DNA of 64,000 bases from Synaphobranchus kaupii (lineage: Eukaryota > Chordata > Actinopteri > Anguilliformes > Synaphobranchidae), in the NCBI GenBank assembly GCA_029718625.1, contig CM056391.1, positions 26,390,281 to 26,454,280 on the forward strand, read 5' to 3'. Within the stretch, counting starts at the first letter, position 1. The number at the start of each line of letters is the position of its first letter. Shown here one piece after another: positions 1 through 13,443 of this stretch. The translations under genes and the position numbers were made by a program. Below the pieces are notes generated by a model that was not told the DNA's origin, did not search any database, and saw only the letters and a program-made list of their open reading frames with translations.

Positions 1-2330
1 TATAATGTTCCAGTGTTAAGTAAGTGCCAGACTGTATGCAGCAAGAAACAAATATCCAAATGCTTCAGCCAGCAAAAGCAGACACGAGATATAGAGACAG
101 ACTTGAGGACTCAGAGAGACTATCATCTTCCTCCCAACCAGACCTTATTTAATGAGGAAAATCAACAGTGCATCTCATGGAGCAAAGATGATATTCGCGG
201 CCTCAGATCATTTTATCCGTGGAGAGAATGGACGTACTGTGCAGCAGACCTTTATCTCAACAATAGCCTGTGCTTGTTTGTTCTATAGAGCGTTACCCCT
301 CACCACAGCTAAGGTAATGTTTAAGGCGATAGTCCTCAAGCTTTTCATGTCTTCCCACAGACCACTGGCACATTAATATGTCGACAAAGCACATGCAAAT
401 GTTGGTTTAATCAAAATAAAAGGTGCATATTTGAAGTGTGTAATAAATGCAAATTAACTTTCAAGCATCTATGAATGGTTGTACCTGTTTGTCTGAGCAA
501 AGACTTTGCCAGATCACAGTTTGAGAATGTATGGTACTGGATTAAAGTCTACAGTATTGACTTGCATGTTGGAAGTCTGCACATGCAGCCCTGAGGAAGG
601 TGTTTAGCCTTCCTCACTTCGGTATTTAGCTACATAGATGTACAAGGTAAAAAGTGTATGTGACCTTGAATAAAGGAATTTACCAAGTAAATAATGTACC
701 GCAATTCAATTTCTCAAGGCTGTTCTGTAAATACGATGGTATCAACTTGCTAAAGCGGTTAGGATAAAGGTTTTAAGACAGTGAGACACAGGGAATTAAG
801 GAATCCTTAGTTTATCATACTTTCATCAGTGTCGGTATTGTTAAAAAATATTCATTTTTAATTACCGGTACTGGCCTCACTAAGCTTTTTTTTCCCCAAG
901 GAAAAACAAAATGTTAATTTAATTCAAGAGTATGTCTCTTTGATAGACATCAGGTGCATTTACAGTCAAGCCTGCATCTCCAGTGACAAGATAATAACCA
1001 CACAGAAATCTTTGAAGCAGTAATGAAAAAAATTGAAGAAATGCATATCCAATTAAGAAAGCAAATGGAATATAAAAGTACTTGTCTTCTGTTTTGCCAG
1101 GCCGTTGAAAGTGAGATTTGGTCAGAGATACACCACCACATGTCTAGCCTCTCCTGAACCTTGCATCTTAATCCAGCCAAAACCGGCAACTTGTAATTCC
1201 GCAGACTGCACATTTCCAACATTCAAGCTCCGTTCAGATTCCTTAATCTCCCGTCCATCTCTCCACACTTTCTTTACAGGCGCACAGCCAAGATAATTAG
1301 ACAGACCTGGCGAGATACACAGAACAGGCTGAACTCCTACTCGCTGTTCCACCTTCCGCAAAGCGTGTAGGCAGAGTCAGGCCTGCTTTAGGAAGCCTAG
1401 GCAGAGAGGCGTCCATTTGAGATCATTGTGTTCTATCCCCCCGCACTGAGTGGGCAATTCGGCATCCACCTCCTTCCTGAAACATCACCGATGATGCACC
1501 TTCAAAAGTCTGAAGTTTCTCCAGAAGTTTCCATAGGGCCAGAGTTCATCTGATGGATAATCCGTTCCACAATAAAAGGCGCGAGTTGAAACATGTCACG
1601 AGTTGAATTCCTCACGGTATTATTTTCCAGCACAGTAAACACAGAGCAGATTAGATGCATTGGGAGGGGCAGAGAGGAAGAACATACCCAAAGTAGTCAG
1701 TGATACAAAATATAATGTTGGAAATAATGAAAATATATAATGATGGAAAACACACTGGAAAGATGGATGGAGCTGCGGAGCTCCGGAGGGTAACTGCAAT
1801 ACAGAGCTGAAGGCATTTCTGCCCCTAAACTCAACCCCAACCATTGAGCAGAGGCACTTTTCACCCATAGCATATGACATACCCCAGCTCCAGTACAGAT
1901 ATAAATACCATGACAAGCCCTGAAATGTCGTTTCCAGAAAGACAGAGTGGACATTGTGTTTCCGACTAAACTCTTAGAGCTCAAAGTCTTACCCATTCAT
2001 TTTTGAAAGTATTACTCATTTCATTCTTTGTCATCGCTTGTATGTGTTTCTCAACTTTTTCTGAATCTCCTTCTCTCAGGGTCATGTTCCAGTTTTTTCC
2101 CTGTTAGTACTTTTTTTTTTTTTTTTACCCTGTTAGGTTTTTTTTTTCTGTTGCAAAAATGAACTCGGGAAAATACATTTTCAGTAGTTTATTTATTGAT
2201 TAATTGATTGACTTACTCCCCAGTGCTGCTCTATAAGCCGATTCCCATCTGCTCCACTGACCACTGTTCTGCCAGGAAGCTGAGAAATATGACTTCTGCT
2301 AATAACACCATATTTATCCTTACATCTCAG

Positions 2331-2386
2331 ATACACAAACACACACAGACAAACAGGCACACACACGCACACACAAACACACACAG
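2331..2386. repeat. Interrupted (CA)n microsatellite
   Basis: CA-rich tract broken by AAC, AGA and GC units. It creates a low-complexity cysteine/valine frame on the - strand that is not a gene. Confidence 0.85.
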
Positions 2387-5231
2387 CACCCTTACTCAGG
2401 AGCCTGCCCTCATGCCATCTGTTCCACTGCTATTTTCACGTTGTCGATTTGTAAAACTTGTCTTCCCGCCCAGTCCCAGCCCTCTTTAGAGAAGAATTAT
2501 GACTGAGCAGGCCATTCATGCCCACAAGCTCAAGCTCCACCACTCATCAAGCACAACAAATAACCCCACACAATCTAAACCCAGCATCATATGTATGAAG
2601 GGATATTTTCGCTCTTCTCTTGTTTTGAATCTAGTTACAATTACCAGTGCAGGATATTAAAATTAATTTCAAACACTTAAGGCTCAGAAATAATAATAAC
2701 TTTTTTCATGATATACTGTAGCACCACACCTTTTCAACGACCTTGTTGTAGGGGAATACAAATTGACCAGTCTACCTGCTGTAGCATTCCATCCACCCCC
2801 ACTGCGCGTGCTGACTATAGCCGTATACTTTTGCATTTGCCGTCATTTTTTAAATTCCATAGCATTTAATCTAGGCCCGTAAACTATAACCCGTTAAATT
2901 TACAATCCAAATACGTGTGCTGCAACAATTAAGCTTTTCATGGGAGAGAAGGAGAGCGAGAGAAAAGGTTTCACTAGACATCTTGTAATCAATCCCCGAA
3001 GCTGCACAATGAACACTGCGCCTCGCTAGGAAACTCACAGTGATTGCACAGGTCTGCTGTCCTTCAACTGATTCCTTTTACCCATTGTATAGCCTCTACA
3101 GTGTGGAGGTCCTGAACAAATGTACCAAGAAACTTGATTGTTGGAAGACCTTGTGGTGTTATGTCTTTCCCTTCTATGAGTAATATAAAGTAAATAATTT
3201 AAAAGTCCAAAGCTTTGAAAGATGAGTTACAGGCTCTTGCCTCATCTTCGTAGTTCTTACGGTACTCACATCTTACAGTTGCAAAGAGCACCATGCAGAG
3301 AGCAAGAAGCATAGCTGCAACGATAAGAAATGAGTGGATGCCTACTGCCCACTTCAGATTCATCAGAACCTTGTCCCCAGGTTTTAAAGTTCTGCTTCGA
3401 CGCTTTAATCATCTGATGAAACTAATTATGATGTACTGCCTTGAACTATCAATTACCAGCAACTCCCAGTTTTTGAGATATTTGCTGGTGTTAAGGGAGC
3501 AGGGAAATCATTAAGGCTGTGCTATTCCCTTAGCAGGGTTGAGGAGATTTTTGTCTGTGCTTAGTGGACAGTGGAAGCTGTTAACAGGTGGCCAGTTTAT
3601 TTAGACATTGAACTCAGTTGGCCTTGTAGGTTGGTGTATGATCAGTCACTCCAGCCAAGCACATTCCACGGGGTTCGTATTTCAATACTTATGAATCAAC
3701 TTTTTGCAAGAAATGTAAAATTAATTTCTAATTCCTCTGTGATTTACTCCGACCCTTAGATGTCTGTTTCAAGTTAATGCATGAAATTAATTTATCTGCA
3801 AAAGACGTCAGCTTGTTTAAGGGATCTGGCTAATTAAACCGAGGGAAACATTCCGGAGTTTCAATCGGAATTCATTACAAAATAAGTTGTTAACTTTCTT
3901 CGGAGTATTACATTTGTATTTCAAATACTAGCAGGGTAACGCATACGTTGTAAGGTTAATATCCATGTTCAGGAATAGGAAAGCTCAAATTTAATGGAAA
4001 CGACGACAGCGAGTCGCCTTCTTCAGATTAATCAGTACTCCAAATGTGCATTAATGGCAAAGTCCGGAGACTTCTGTCACCACACAGAATTCTTAGAACT
4101 TAATATGCAAAGCGAAAACACTATTCAGAATTTCTAACTGCCTACAAATCATAGGAGTTATATAATGCATTCCATTGATTAGCGATAAATAAAATATTTT
4201 GCCAATTAGAAACATGAACAAAGAACAAAAGCTTTTCTAAGTGGACAGTGCCTCCCTATTCTTTAAAGTGGGTGGTGTTGAAGCAAGGCCCAAAAGAATA
4301 ATCAACACTGATAGATTTCAAACCTGCGCCATACTAAATGTTTTCAGCAGTAAGATATGGACAGCTCAATGAAGTTGTCCCTTACAGATTGCCTCAATCA
4401 TGAACCTTTTTTTTGAATTAAGAATTTAGCTGTGCTGTTAATGCTACTACATGTGTGTGTAGGAGAAACGCATCTTAATAAAATGAACAAATGAAATAAT
4501 GAAAGGCTGTATAAGTAGGCCTATATTGTAATGACTGCTTATGTTCAAACATATTGCTGTGTGTCACAAGGACATTCCTACGGGTGCAGTCACATAATTT
4601 GCAAGCATATGAGGTGGGATCTGGTAAAATGGGAGACTGGTGCTTGAGGAGAAAATAAGAGGAACATGTTTCTGACCCATCTGTGATATGGTCTAATACT
4701 ATGTGCTTTCTTTTATTTTGTGGTTAAGATTACATATAGTGCTACTGCCACAACACATCCCCTAAATACAGTTTGCGAGCCAGTACATGGTGTTTGTCTC
4801 TCTCTATATTTTTTCAGTCAACTTTTATTGCTTATTTAGATTTTATATGAGCACATTTCTTGTTTGAACTTCAAGAATGTATATTCTTTTTGTAACTGTA
4901 AAATGCAAAGTATGTCCCATCCCAAGCAGGTGTTTCCTGCTCATATGATTGCCATAGTTCAACCTCTTATCAGTGTAAAGAGCTGAACAGTAATAGTGAA
5001 TACAAAATTGGCCAAATAATTATATATTTCACTGCTTTAAAAAATAGAAAAACGCAAGGATGTTTATAATGCATATTTGTTTTAGCAAAGTTAAGTACAA
5101 AACGTGACCTGAGATCTTCTTTGAAGTCCATAAATTATAATAGTTCCCTATGGGGAGTAGACTTCTGAGTCCTTCAGTGTCAGACTGCAAAACTGGGTCC
5201 AGTTATAGGGCATCACGCAAAGCATAATGGC

Positions 5232-5286
5232 AGGTGGTCTGAGGCTGAGACTTCCAAATGGTTTTTTGAAGCCTTAGACCACACCT
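5232..5286. repeat. Imperfect inverted repeat / hairpin
   Basis: AGGTGGTCTGAGGCT at 5232-5246 pairs with AGCCTTAGACCACACCT at 5270-5286, with a 2-nt bulge and G-U pairs and a loop of about 23 nt. This could be a small foldback or a chance hairpin. A microRNA precursor cannot be claimed without small-RNA data. Confidence 0.4.
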
Positions 5287-6509
5287 CCCATCAGCCAATT
5301 TTAAAAAAAGGTTCCATAATTTTTTTTGTCAAGTGAATGCACCCAAAATGGTACAAAAGGTGTGCAGCATGCCGTGAATGTGCATCAACGTTTCCAGTTC
5401 TGGACTCACCCTCCTGTTATGCTCACTGTGAATTTGTTTTGTGACATGCAGTTCCTTTGAATGCAACCATGTTGGTGGCTATTAGAGGAGAAACGCAAGG
5501 TCTAGCAAGGGTTTTCGCAAAGTGCTGTGTGAATGCGGCAGCAGACAGGAAAGCTGTACCAATAAATCACCCATGAGTTAACTTTCAAAGACAGTCCACC
5601 CTGGCAAGCAATGAATTAGAACTAATGTAGCGTGGGATGCCAACACCTGTTCTCCAACAAATAAAGTAGTCTTCAAGATGGAGTTGGAGGCTACCTTTAA
5701 CTTTTAGGAGGGCACGTCAAGGTCGCCCAAGCGGACAGATTACGCTGCTTATGAGAGCCACTCAATCAGCTGCTTACAATTAACAAAATGTCTCTGGTAC
5801 AAACCAAAGTAAACTAATCAATCACTTGTAAGAGCCAAATCATGGACAAATGTACATGCTGTGGTTTAAAGATTTTTGCAGGAAGGTATACATGTTTTTT
5901 TTTTCAGTCTGAATTGAAATTCAATCACTATGTTGTCATGTCTTTGGGTGAATATTATTTATACCCACCACTGGTTTCAATTATAGTCTATAGTATACTG
6001 CTCTTACCAGCGCTGTCCTCCTGGGTGTTGGTATTGTGTGGGTTAAAAAACAGGGTAACATCAGAGTGAAACTGAAGTGATGTTGCTGAGAATTGAGGTA
6101 TCTGCAATGATTTAAAGCCATACCTGTACTAGGCCCACATTTATACTTGCAGCAATAAATGCAAACTTCTCAGTTGGTTTGGTTTAACAGCACTCAAAGC
6201 TCGTGCACTTACTGCAAAGCTCTCATCCACACAGATTGCATATATTCACGGTTTTAATAGCAGTGATGCCCAATCTATTTTACAATATATGACTTGGTGC
6301 ACCATAGTACAAAATCTTACAATAAGACTGGGATGTGCATTTCTTAAACTGTATGTTGTGAGTATAGAGGCAACAGCATGCTTCCATTCTGATAAGAAAA
6401 AATATGATAGAGTGAGAGACTGAAACATAACAGTCAGATACTGACTGTTGCCGAATTATAGTAGCCATGTGTTGCCTTGGCCCCTGTTTGGCTCTGTGTT
6501 AGGCCTACA

Positions 6510-6600
6510 CTTGAGTAAAGGACCGAGGTGTGGGGTAACAAGGGGGTGGCTGATATTGCAGAATTGAAGTATACCCCACCCCCCACACCGGTCACTCAAC
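6510..6600. repeat. Imperfect inverted repeat
   Basis: The arm around 6512-6535 (TTGAGT...GGTGTGGGG) is matched by its reverse complement at about 6573-6599 (CCCCACACCGGTCACTCAA). Probably a small palindromic repeat remnant. Confidence 0.45.
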
Positions 6601-7579
6601 ACCAAGTGATTTATCTTCCGAGCCAGAAATTGGATTTTGATGAACAAAGGTGAGAGGTCAGCAACAGGAACAAAGGGAATTATTGATGCGATCGATATCT
6701 CTCAAATTGCCTTGTGTTAGATGTGTCTATGGGGCCTTAAAAAAAACACAATAATCTGGTTTTGATGGTTACTGTGTGAGTAGATTTCTACAACGCATTT
6801 GCTGGTGTGACGGTTTTAAAACTCGTATGTCCAGATAAAAATAAGAAGGAGTATGTACCCCACCTCTTTTGTGGCATCTTCCAAAGTGAAATTGAGGCTG
6901 CTCAAGAGCTGCGGCAAATGTTTGCAACTCAGTTTCTTTTCAAACGTCCGGAAGTAATAAAGAGCGGATTTTTGAAAATCTCCGTGACACCCTCAATCCT
7001 AGGGTTTCAGATAGTCAGCTGTTTTTCTTCTCACTGGTCAATGATTGAATATAAAGCTGATAACACCTGAAATGTCATGAGAATATTGAAGGCAAAGTGT
7101 GCATCTTGCGCTGTCGTTGCACGTGGTCTACCACCGTCATGGTTCACCTCCATAATGGTGCAGATGGATTGTTAACACCTATGGGTGATGTAACGGGAAT
7201 TCGATTAATCTTTTCAAAAATGGCTGAAACACCCAAGTAAAAAAGAACATTTTCTAGTCGATGTCATGTCGCTTTTTACATGACCTCTAACAAACCGGCA
7301 TCTCTAATCAAGTGTTCATCAAAGCAAGACTAAACTTTGTATCCCCACGTTCATTGCTTTTGTTAATTTCACACAAATAAACTGATAGGCTCACATTTAA
7401 ATACCATTGCTCATCACATTCAGCAAGCAATGGTATTTAATATATTCAGCAGCAAGGTCTGCAGTGGGCATAATTCATTCTGGTGATAGACACCCATCCA
7501 TACGATCATTATTTAAGGTATTCAGTTAAAAAATGTTGTTCCTCTCAGTAACATATAGACATGTTCACATTTCCTTTCT

Positions 7580-7583
<4 letters not shown>

Positions 7584-7633
<50 letters not shown>

Positions 7634-7634
7634 C
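7584..7634. repeat. (CA)n-(TA)n compound microsatellite
   Basis: An uninterrupted CA run passes into an AT run. Common in fish genomes and likely length-polymorphic. Confidence 0.95.
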
Positions 7635-7947
7635 ACCTCAATAATAATAAAAACAGCTAATTTTACATTAAAATATTTAAGAAATCAGATTTAATTATCA
7701 ACTAACTTGGCTTCAAGCAAAGAAGAGGCTCTATTTACACAAGTATACTTACAGTTAACATTTCGTCATGCTATTCATGTCAACTGTTTCATATTTCTTT
7801 GTTTATTTATTTGTTTAGTTTCTGTGTTTATATGTGGTTACATTTTAAAATTGGCAATCCGAAATCAAGAGTTATGTCGCCTCCCAGTGGCCAAATGTGC
7901 CATTGCCACACACAAAAAAATATAGTTTTGTGTTTGTCCTCTTGATC

Positions 7948-8176
7948 ACATTACATTACATTATAGGCATTTAGCAGACGCTCTTATCCAGAGCGACTTA
8001 CACAACTTTTTTTTATCATGTTTTTACATATTATCCATTTATACAGCTGGATATATACTGAAGCAATTCAGGTTAAGTACCTTGCTCAAGGGTACAACGG
8101 CAGTGTTCTGGGAATCGAACCTGCAACCTTTCGGTTACAAGGCCAGTTCCTTAACCATTATACTACACTGCCGCCC
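7948..8176 (-). mobile_element. tRNA-derived SINE with GGATA-hairpin 3' tail
   Basis: Read on the - strand from 8176, the element opens with a tRNA-like head. It has a box A-like TAGTATAATGGTTAAGG and a box B-like GGTTGCAGGTTCGATTCC (about 8105-8165). It closes with GTCGCTCTGGATAAGAGCGTC (hairpin at 7979-7995) and a short ATGTA/ATG-type tail at 7948-7963. The stem with a GGATA loop is the mark of the 3' ends of L2/UnaL2-type LINEs and of the SINEs that borrow their reverse transcriptase. ATCAC flanks both ends and may be a short target duplication. The tRNA head is pseudogenic, not a working tRNA. Confidence 0.85.
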
Positions 8177-9167
8177 ATCACCATTCATCTGGATAATAAA
8201 CAATTATAAAATTCATCAAATGTCAATTAAGTCTTAAGAGATGTTGCTGTTACTGAATTATGTGGCACTGGATAGTGATGGTCCTGGAATGTCTATAATG
8301 TATCAGTATGTCTTCAAAACCAAGACATATTTATGTCTCAGACAAGAATAAATAAACCATATTTTTAAATTATGGAACGTACGGTGTCCTATATACAATA
8401 CAGACAGAACTTAACATGTTTCAGTTGAAAATCCAAGTGACAATGAGGACAATCTGGTTATTTAGGCATAGAGGATTAGAATAAGATATGTATTGCATGT
8501 ACTGCATATCTAACCAAAACATTTTTCGTATTCCCCTGCACAGTGGTAATCAGCATATTTTTCTCATTTCTTCCCATATTAAATAATTATGGAAAATAAA
8601 TTCATTAGTCACAAAACAGGCGTTGGTTTATTTGTGCTGTTCGGTGCCAAGAGCACATAATCACATCCTCTGTGCAGGGACAAAAACTAAATAAAGAAAG
8701 AGTCAAACAGCTGCAACACACAGAGATGAGTCATACCCCAAGCTGTTTTCCGCTGGGTACTGCTTCACTTTAATGAAGGCACCAAAGGCAACCATGAGCC
8801 CTGCAGATATAATAGTTGTCCAAACTTTGCAGTCCACACCTCCGCCATTTTAGACACCACATCCTGCTCATGTAAGTGTAAGACTGCCTGAGTGAACAGC
8901 TCCCCGGTTACCCGTGGGAGGCAAACAGCGGCTGATAAATTCTGAAGGGTGCTCAATAACAAAGGTTACAAATCATATCCCAGCATACAAAAAAGTTATG
9001 CTTGTTCAGAGAGTGTGTCAGAGTCACTAGCGATTTTTGTTCCTAATTGTCTCTGTCAGTCAAAAGCCATCTTTTGTTTCCTATTGGGATCATGTTGAAC
9101 AATGTAACCCCCTCTAATGAGAATGATCCTCTCTTTCTACGAGGCTACGAGAGTAGGGATGATTTAT
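8177..9167. other. Intergenic, nothing recognised
   Basis: AT-rich sequence without a supported gene or repeat; a 65-codon - strand frame at 8765-8962 has no recognisable similarity. Confidence 0.5.
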
Positions 9168-9907
9168 CTGTCTCCTCACAGATAATCCTCTTCTACACAG
9201 TACAGTAATGCTGTCTCCTCACAGATAATCCTCTTCTACACAGTACAGTAATGCTGTCTCCTCACAGATAATCCTCTTCTACACAGTACAGTAATGCTGT
9301 CTCCTCACAGATAACATCTTCTACACAGTACAGTAATGCTGTCTCCTCACAGATAATCCTCTTCTACACAGTACAGTAATGCTGTCTCCTCACAGATAAT
9401 CCTCTTCTACACAGTGCAGTAATGCTGTCTCCTCACAGATAATCCTCTTCTACACAGTACAGTAATGCTGTCTCCTCACAGATAATCCTCTTCTACACAG
9501 TACAGTAATGCTGTCTCCTCACAGATAATCCTCTTCTACACAGTACAGTAATGCTGTCTCCTCACAGATAATCCTCTTCTACACAGTACAGTAATGCTGT
9601 CTCCTTACAGATAATCCTCTTCTACACAGTACAGTAATGCTGTCTCCTCACAGATAATCCTCTTCTACACAGTACAGTAATGCTGTCTCCTCACAGATAA
9701 TCCTCTTCTACACAGTACAGTAATGCTGTCTCCTCACAGATAATCCTCTTCTACACAGTACAGTAATGCTGTCTCCTCACAGATAATCCTCTTCTACACA
9801 GTACAGTAATGCTGTCTCCTCACAGATAATCCTCTTCTACACAGTACAGTAATGCTGTCTCCTCACAGATAATCCTCTTCTACACAGTACAGTAATGCTG
9901 TCTCCAG
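9168..9907. repeat. 43-bp minisatellite, about 17 copies
   Basis: A 43-bp unit that starts CTGTCTCCTCACAGATAATC and ends CACAGTACAGTAATG is repeated head to tail about 17 times with very little variation. Variants include one unit shortened near 9309-9320, one with GTGCAG in place of GTACAG (about 9415) and one with CCTTACAG (about 9603). Such homogeneity indicates recent expansion or ongoing unequal exchange. Each unit carries GATAATCC, so the array holds regularly spaced GATA and TAATCC (OTX/CRX/PITX-type) core motifs. There are no unique spacers, so it is not a CRISPR array. Confidence 0.97.
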
Positions 9908-11286
9908 CCATTAAGTGTCAGAGAATATCTATGGAATATCTCTCTTCATCTCTCTTGCTGATTGCCTTCTCGGCAAGTTATTGATAAACAACACTTTTTA
10001 AACCTGCTATTCCATTGACATTTTTAAATCAGTTTACAATGATGGGCTAATTTAATGAGGTGAAATTCACTACTCTTTTTTTCAGAAAACATTCCAATTG
10101 TAAACCCAGCTATAATATTTTCTCTTAGAATTACTTCTATTAGATACACAAACTATGTGTCTTACTGTCTGTTGGCACATGCATGCTCACTTTACGAAAA
10201 GTGCATTCAAAAATCAGTTTCAGTTTTTTTTAAACGAAGCAGAACATTCATTTTCCAAAGAGCCCTCTGGTGTCACATATTAAGTAGATTGCCAATTATT
10301 TTCAGAATTATTTGATTTGAACTTCAGAAACGTGGGTCAGAAGGGACATTAGAGGCTCACGGCGGGTTTAAGTCAGGACTCTATGCTCAGTGTTCCATAC
10401 ATGACCATTATTTGCAAATGCAAATCATTCAACACATAGGCTACCGCATTAAAATCACTGTTGCTGCATGCAAACAATACTAATTTGGTCTCCTAGTGTG
10501 AACCCGAAGCAGAATGTAAAATAAAGGACACGCCACAAGTAAAGCTCTGTACACTCTCATTCTGGCTGTAATTTTAACTAAAAGCATAAATGTCGATGTA
10601 AGGTTCTTATTATTGCTCAAATTATTGCTCTTTCTCCACATCATGTTAGGGAGATTAAATGATAAATTTAATTCAGGATAAAATCTGTTTTAATTACTAA
10701 GTACATAAAAATATACAGCACTCTATTAACTACTGTGTTAGCTTTCAGTACAACCTGCAATAAAGATTATCTAACAAAACCTGTGCTTCAAGATAAAATT
10801 GAATGACAAAATCTGTGCATTCCTGATCTTTTCCATGAATATTCTCCAACTGTGAGTGCAGAGAACGAAGAGTAGCCTACATGTATCCACAATCTTAAAT
10901 AATGTTGATAAAAATGTGCACAATTTTGCAATGCAAGTAAAAAATATTTTTATTACTCGCCTAATAGCCTTATTGAGGAAAACTGGCTATATTGGATGGT
11001 AGAATATTGAGTATTGTGAAAATAATATAATGTGCTTATATTAATTTAATAACGTCAACGTTGAAGCTCTACAAATGCACTTTTACTATTTTCACTACTG
11101 TTATTTTATTCTGGAATTGTAATTACAAAATACCGGTATTGATAGTGTGGAGATAACTAGGCACGGTATACCACCGGTTAAACTGAACCAAACCCTTGTG
11201 TGTGTGATTATGAGAGCAGCTTGCTAGCTTCTCCCTGTGTCAATGTAGCACATCGATATCTAGTTCATGGTGATCCAAAATCCCGT
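9908..11286. other. Intergenic, nothing recognised
   Basis: AT-rich; no frame over 60 codons of any interest and no clear repeat structure. Confidence 0.5.
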
Positions 11287-11790
11287 AGCGTCCCAGACAG
11301 CACATATTCATAGGGAGGACATAGGCGCTCTGTCCGTGGGAGATTGTCGCAATGTAGCGTGGAGGTAGTTTGCCCATTGGGAAGATGTCACGGTTATGTT
11401 GCTTACCGCTGCTCCGCTATACAATCAGATTTCTGTCAAAAGTATGAGACAAAACATCGTATCAAACATCAAACAAAACAGATAGCTTGCACAGGCACAG
11501 AAATAAATTACTTGCAATATTTTTATATTTTTACTTTTTGTTCCAAGCTCCAAAAATATCTGTTTCTTTGCTCTCAATCAGAACTGTTTTGCGTGATAAT
11601 TTTCACAGAAATCTGTGTCAAAAGTGTGATGTTTTCTTTGATACTTTTGACACAAATCTGATGCTGTGATAAGTGCAGCATAGCAGAGACATCTTCCTAA
11701 TGGGCAAACTACCTCCACGCTACGTTGCGAGAGCCTCCCACAGATGGAGCGCTTGCTGCCTGGGGTTTGACCCCCTGTGACCATAGCCTG
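11287..11790. mobile_element. Foldback (long inverted repeat) element
   Basis: The left arm (about 11327-11480, containing GTAGCGTGGAGGTAGTTTGC) is the near reverse complement of the right arm (about 11590-11757). The arms share roughly 150-170 bp around a centre of about 110 bp. Outer sequences (GTCCCAGACAGCAC against the complement of GCTGCCTGGGG) suggest the arms extend to about 11287 and 11790. No transposase is present, so this is a MITE-like or foldback DNA transposon derivative. The frames at 11344-11661 (+) and 11578-11784 (-) give look-alike peptides only because the arms are inverted copies. Confidence 0.85.
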
Positions 11791-13084
11791 TGACTATGTG
11801 TGTAGTGTGAACGCTTCTAGGGGGGATAATAGGCTACCAGCGATTTTTATAAGAGATGGCTCTCCGTTGTTAGGATTTTGAGTTATGTAGTAGCCTACAC
11901 AAGGCTTAAGTGGAATTTTTCTACCCAATTTGACTGTGGTCACAACATTATCCCACCACAATCAAAATTATAAGTGACTTGATAATGATTCATTTTATTT
12001 CACACTCACGATTGCAAAATAGACATTTAAAAATTCTAATGTGAGCTGTAGGTCTAATAATTTGAAATATAGCGTTTACAAGTTATGTAATAATGTGCGG
12101 CCTACAGATAGTAGTCTACATACAAAATAGTTATAATTGTCTTACTTTACCTTTGTACTTGCAGTGAAATTTAACAGATATTAGGGCTTTGTAATGTAAA
12201 GTGAGACCCACTAAGCAATTTGATTGCAGTTCTGAATTGATTGTGTGTCGTGAACTCCACATTTTCACTGAACTGAAATGTATTTACAGGTTTCTGAACT
12301 GAAACATTTTCAGCTCGACACAAGCTGTCCCATAATACAAGCTCTCAGCAGATAGCCAGGAAGCAGCTGCAGTTTCCATCACATTGAGATGCTGTGCTGT
12401 ACTGTGTGTAAAATTGGATTGAGGTGCTACAGTAGTACCTAAAGCTGTCATCCCATGAGACCATGAACCACTGCATTCTCATAACCTGTTTATATCGCTG
12501 TGACCCCTTTGCTGAAGTAAGCTGAAAAGCTCATTAAACTGGTATGAACTGTAAACTAAAGTAAACTACCTGAAAGAATCCATAATAGGGCTCGACTGCT
12601 GCAGGGTCAATATATGAGGCATAACTGTATTTTCCAGCCAAAATCTTTATGTAGCCTATTTAATCAGTTTTTTCCCCTACTCGGGCAGAATGGCAAGACT
12701 ATTATTTCTAATAGTATTAACAACATCTATGTTTTCATTAATATAGGCTACACACCAGATTACCTAAATTGTCTTTATCCTCTATACATCTCACTTGAGT
12801 TTACAATCATATGGGGATTATTTTGTTTTTCTCTGCAAATAACTGTTCGTTTTGTGTTTTTAAGTTGAAGAAGGTTGCCACCTAGTGGAGAAAAGCCAAA
12901 GAAGCACACGTTCAAAAACAAACAAAACACTGCAACCTGCTTAATCAGTGTCACAACACATTAGCCTACACTAGGGGGTTAGTTCCACAGAACATATAGT
13001 TCCATTCCAATCATTTATTTTATCCGTCCTCTTCTCCTCGGTCCTTGCCTGACCCGGAAATCGATCGAGGTTCGCCATCATTAA
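11791..13084. other. Intergenic, nothing recognised
   Basis: AT-rich; no supported gene. One CTCF-like motif is listed separately. Confidence 0.5.
12874..12890 (-). promoter_or_regulatory. CTCF-like motif
   Basis: On the - strand the sequence reads CTCCACTAGGTGGCAAC, close to the vertebrate CTCF core CCACNAGGNGGCA. Motif match only; occupancy is unknown. Confidence 0.4.
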
Positions 13085-13443
13085 GGACATTCCAAACCGC
13101 GAAATGCTCCTAGGAGCAATGAGCTAGGAGCGAGGAACGTTCAGGGAGGAAACACAAGTGTAGCCTTTGCGGAAGCCTTTTCTCAGAATGCGTGACGTGT
13201 ATAAATTATCCACCACTCCACATCTGCCACGTGGCAGGTACACCCCTGAACAAATGCAATTTTACCATTCCTTTCCATTTATTATAAAGCGCTTTAATCC
13301 ATTATGTCACTCATTGTTTTTGACTAACAAATGAAAAAAGAGGCTAAAAAGTATTATGGTTAAACATGTAAGCATATGACGCTGACGCTTGACTGAGCTA
13401 GGACATTCCATTTGCCTAATGGTAAAGCCCACAGAACTATATA

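Larger units (their letters stand above)
1..7583. other. Intergenic, no gene recognised
   Basis: No open frame here resembles a known protein. The longest frames are under 100 codons, overlap on both strands and have no convincing splice context. The stretch is AT-rich and contains T-runs (about 2111-2146), one CA-rich tract and two imperfect hairpins listed separately. A - strand frame at 1122-1361 (79 codons) was considered but matches nothing I recognise. Confidence 0.6.

Noticed and set aside
1122..1361. 79-codon - strand frame considered as an exon
   Set aside because: Some coding-like flavour, but no recognisable protein and no convincing paired splice sites.
8099..8176. Possible tRNA gene
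   Set aside because: Box A and B are present but the sequence continues into a SINE body and tail; it is the SINE head.
9168..9907. CRISPR-like array
   Set aside because: The whole 43-bp unit repeats without unique spacers and the DNA is vertebrate; a minisatellite.
11344..11784. Two similar peptides on opposite strands
   Set aside because: Their similarity comes from the inverted arms of a foldback element.
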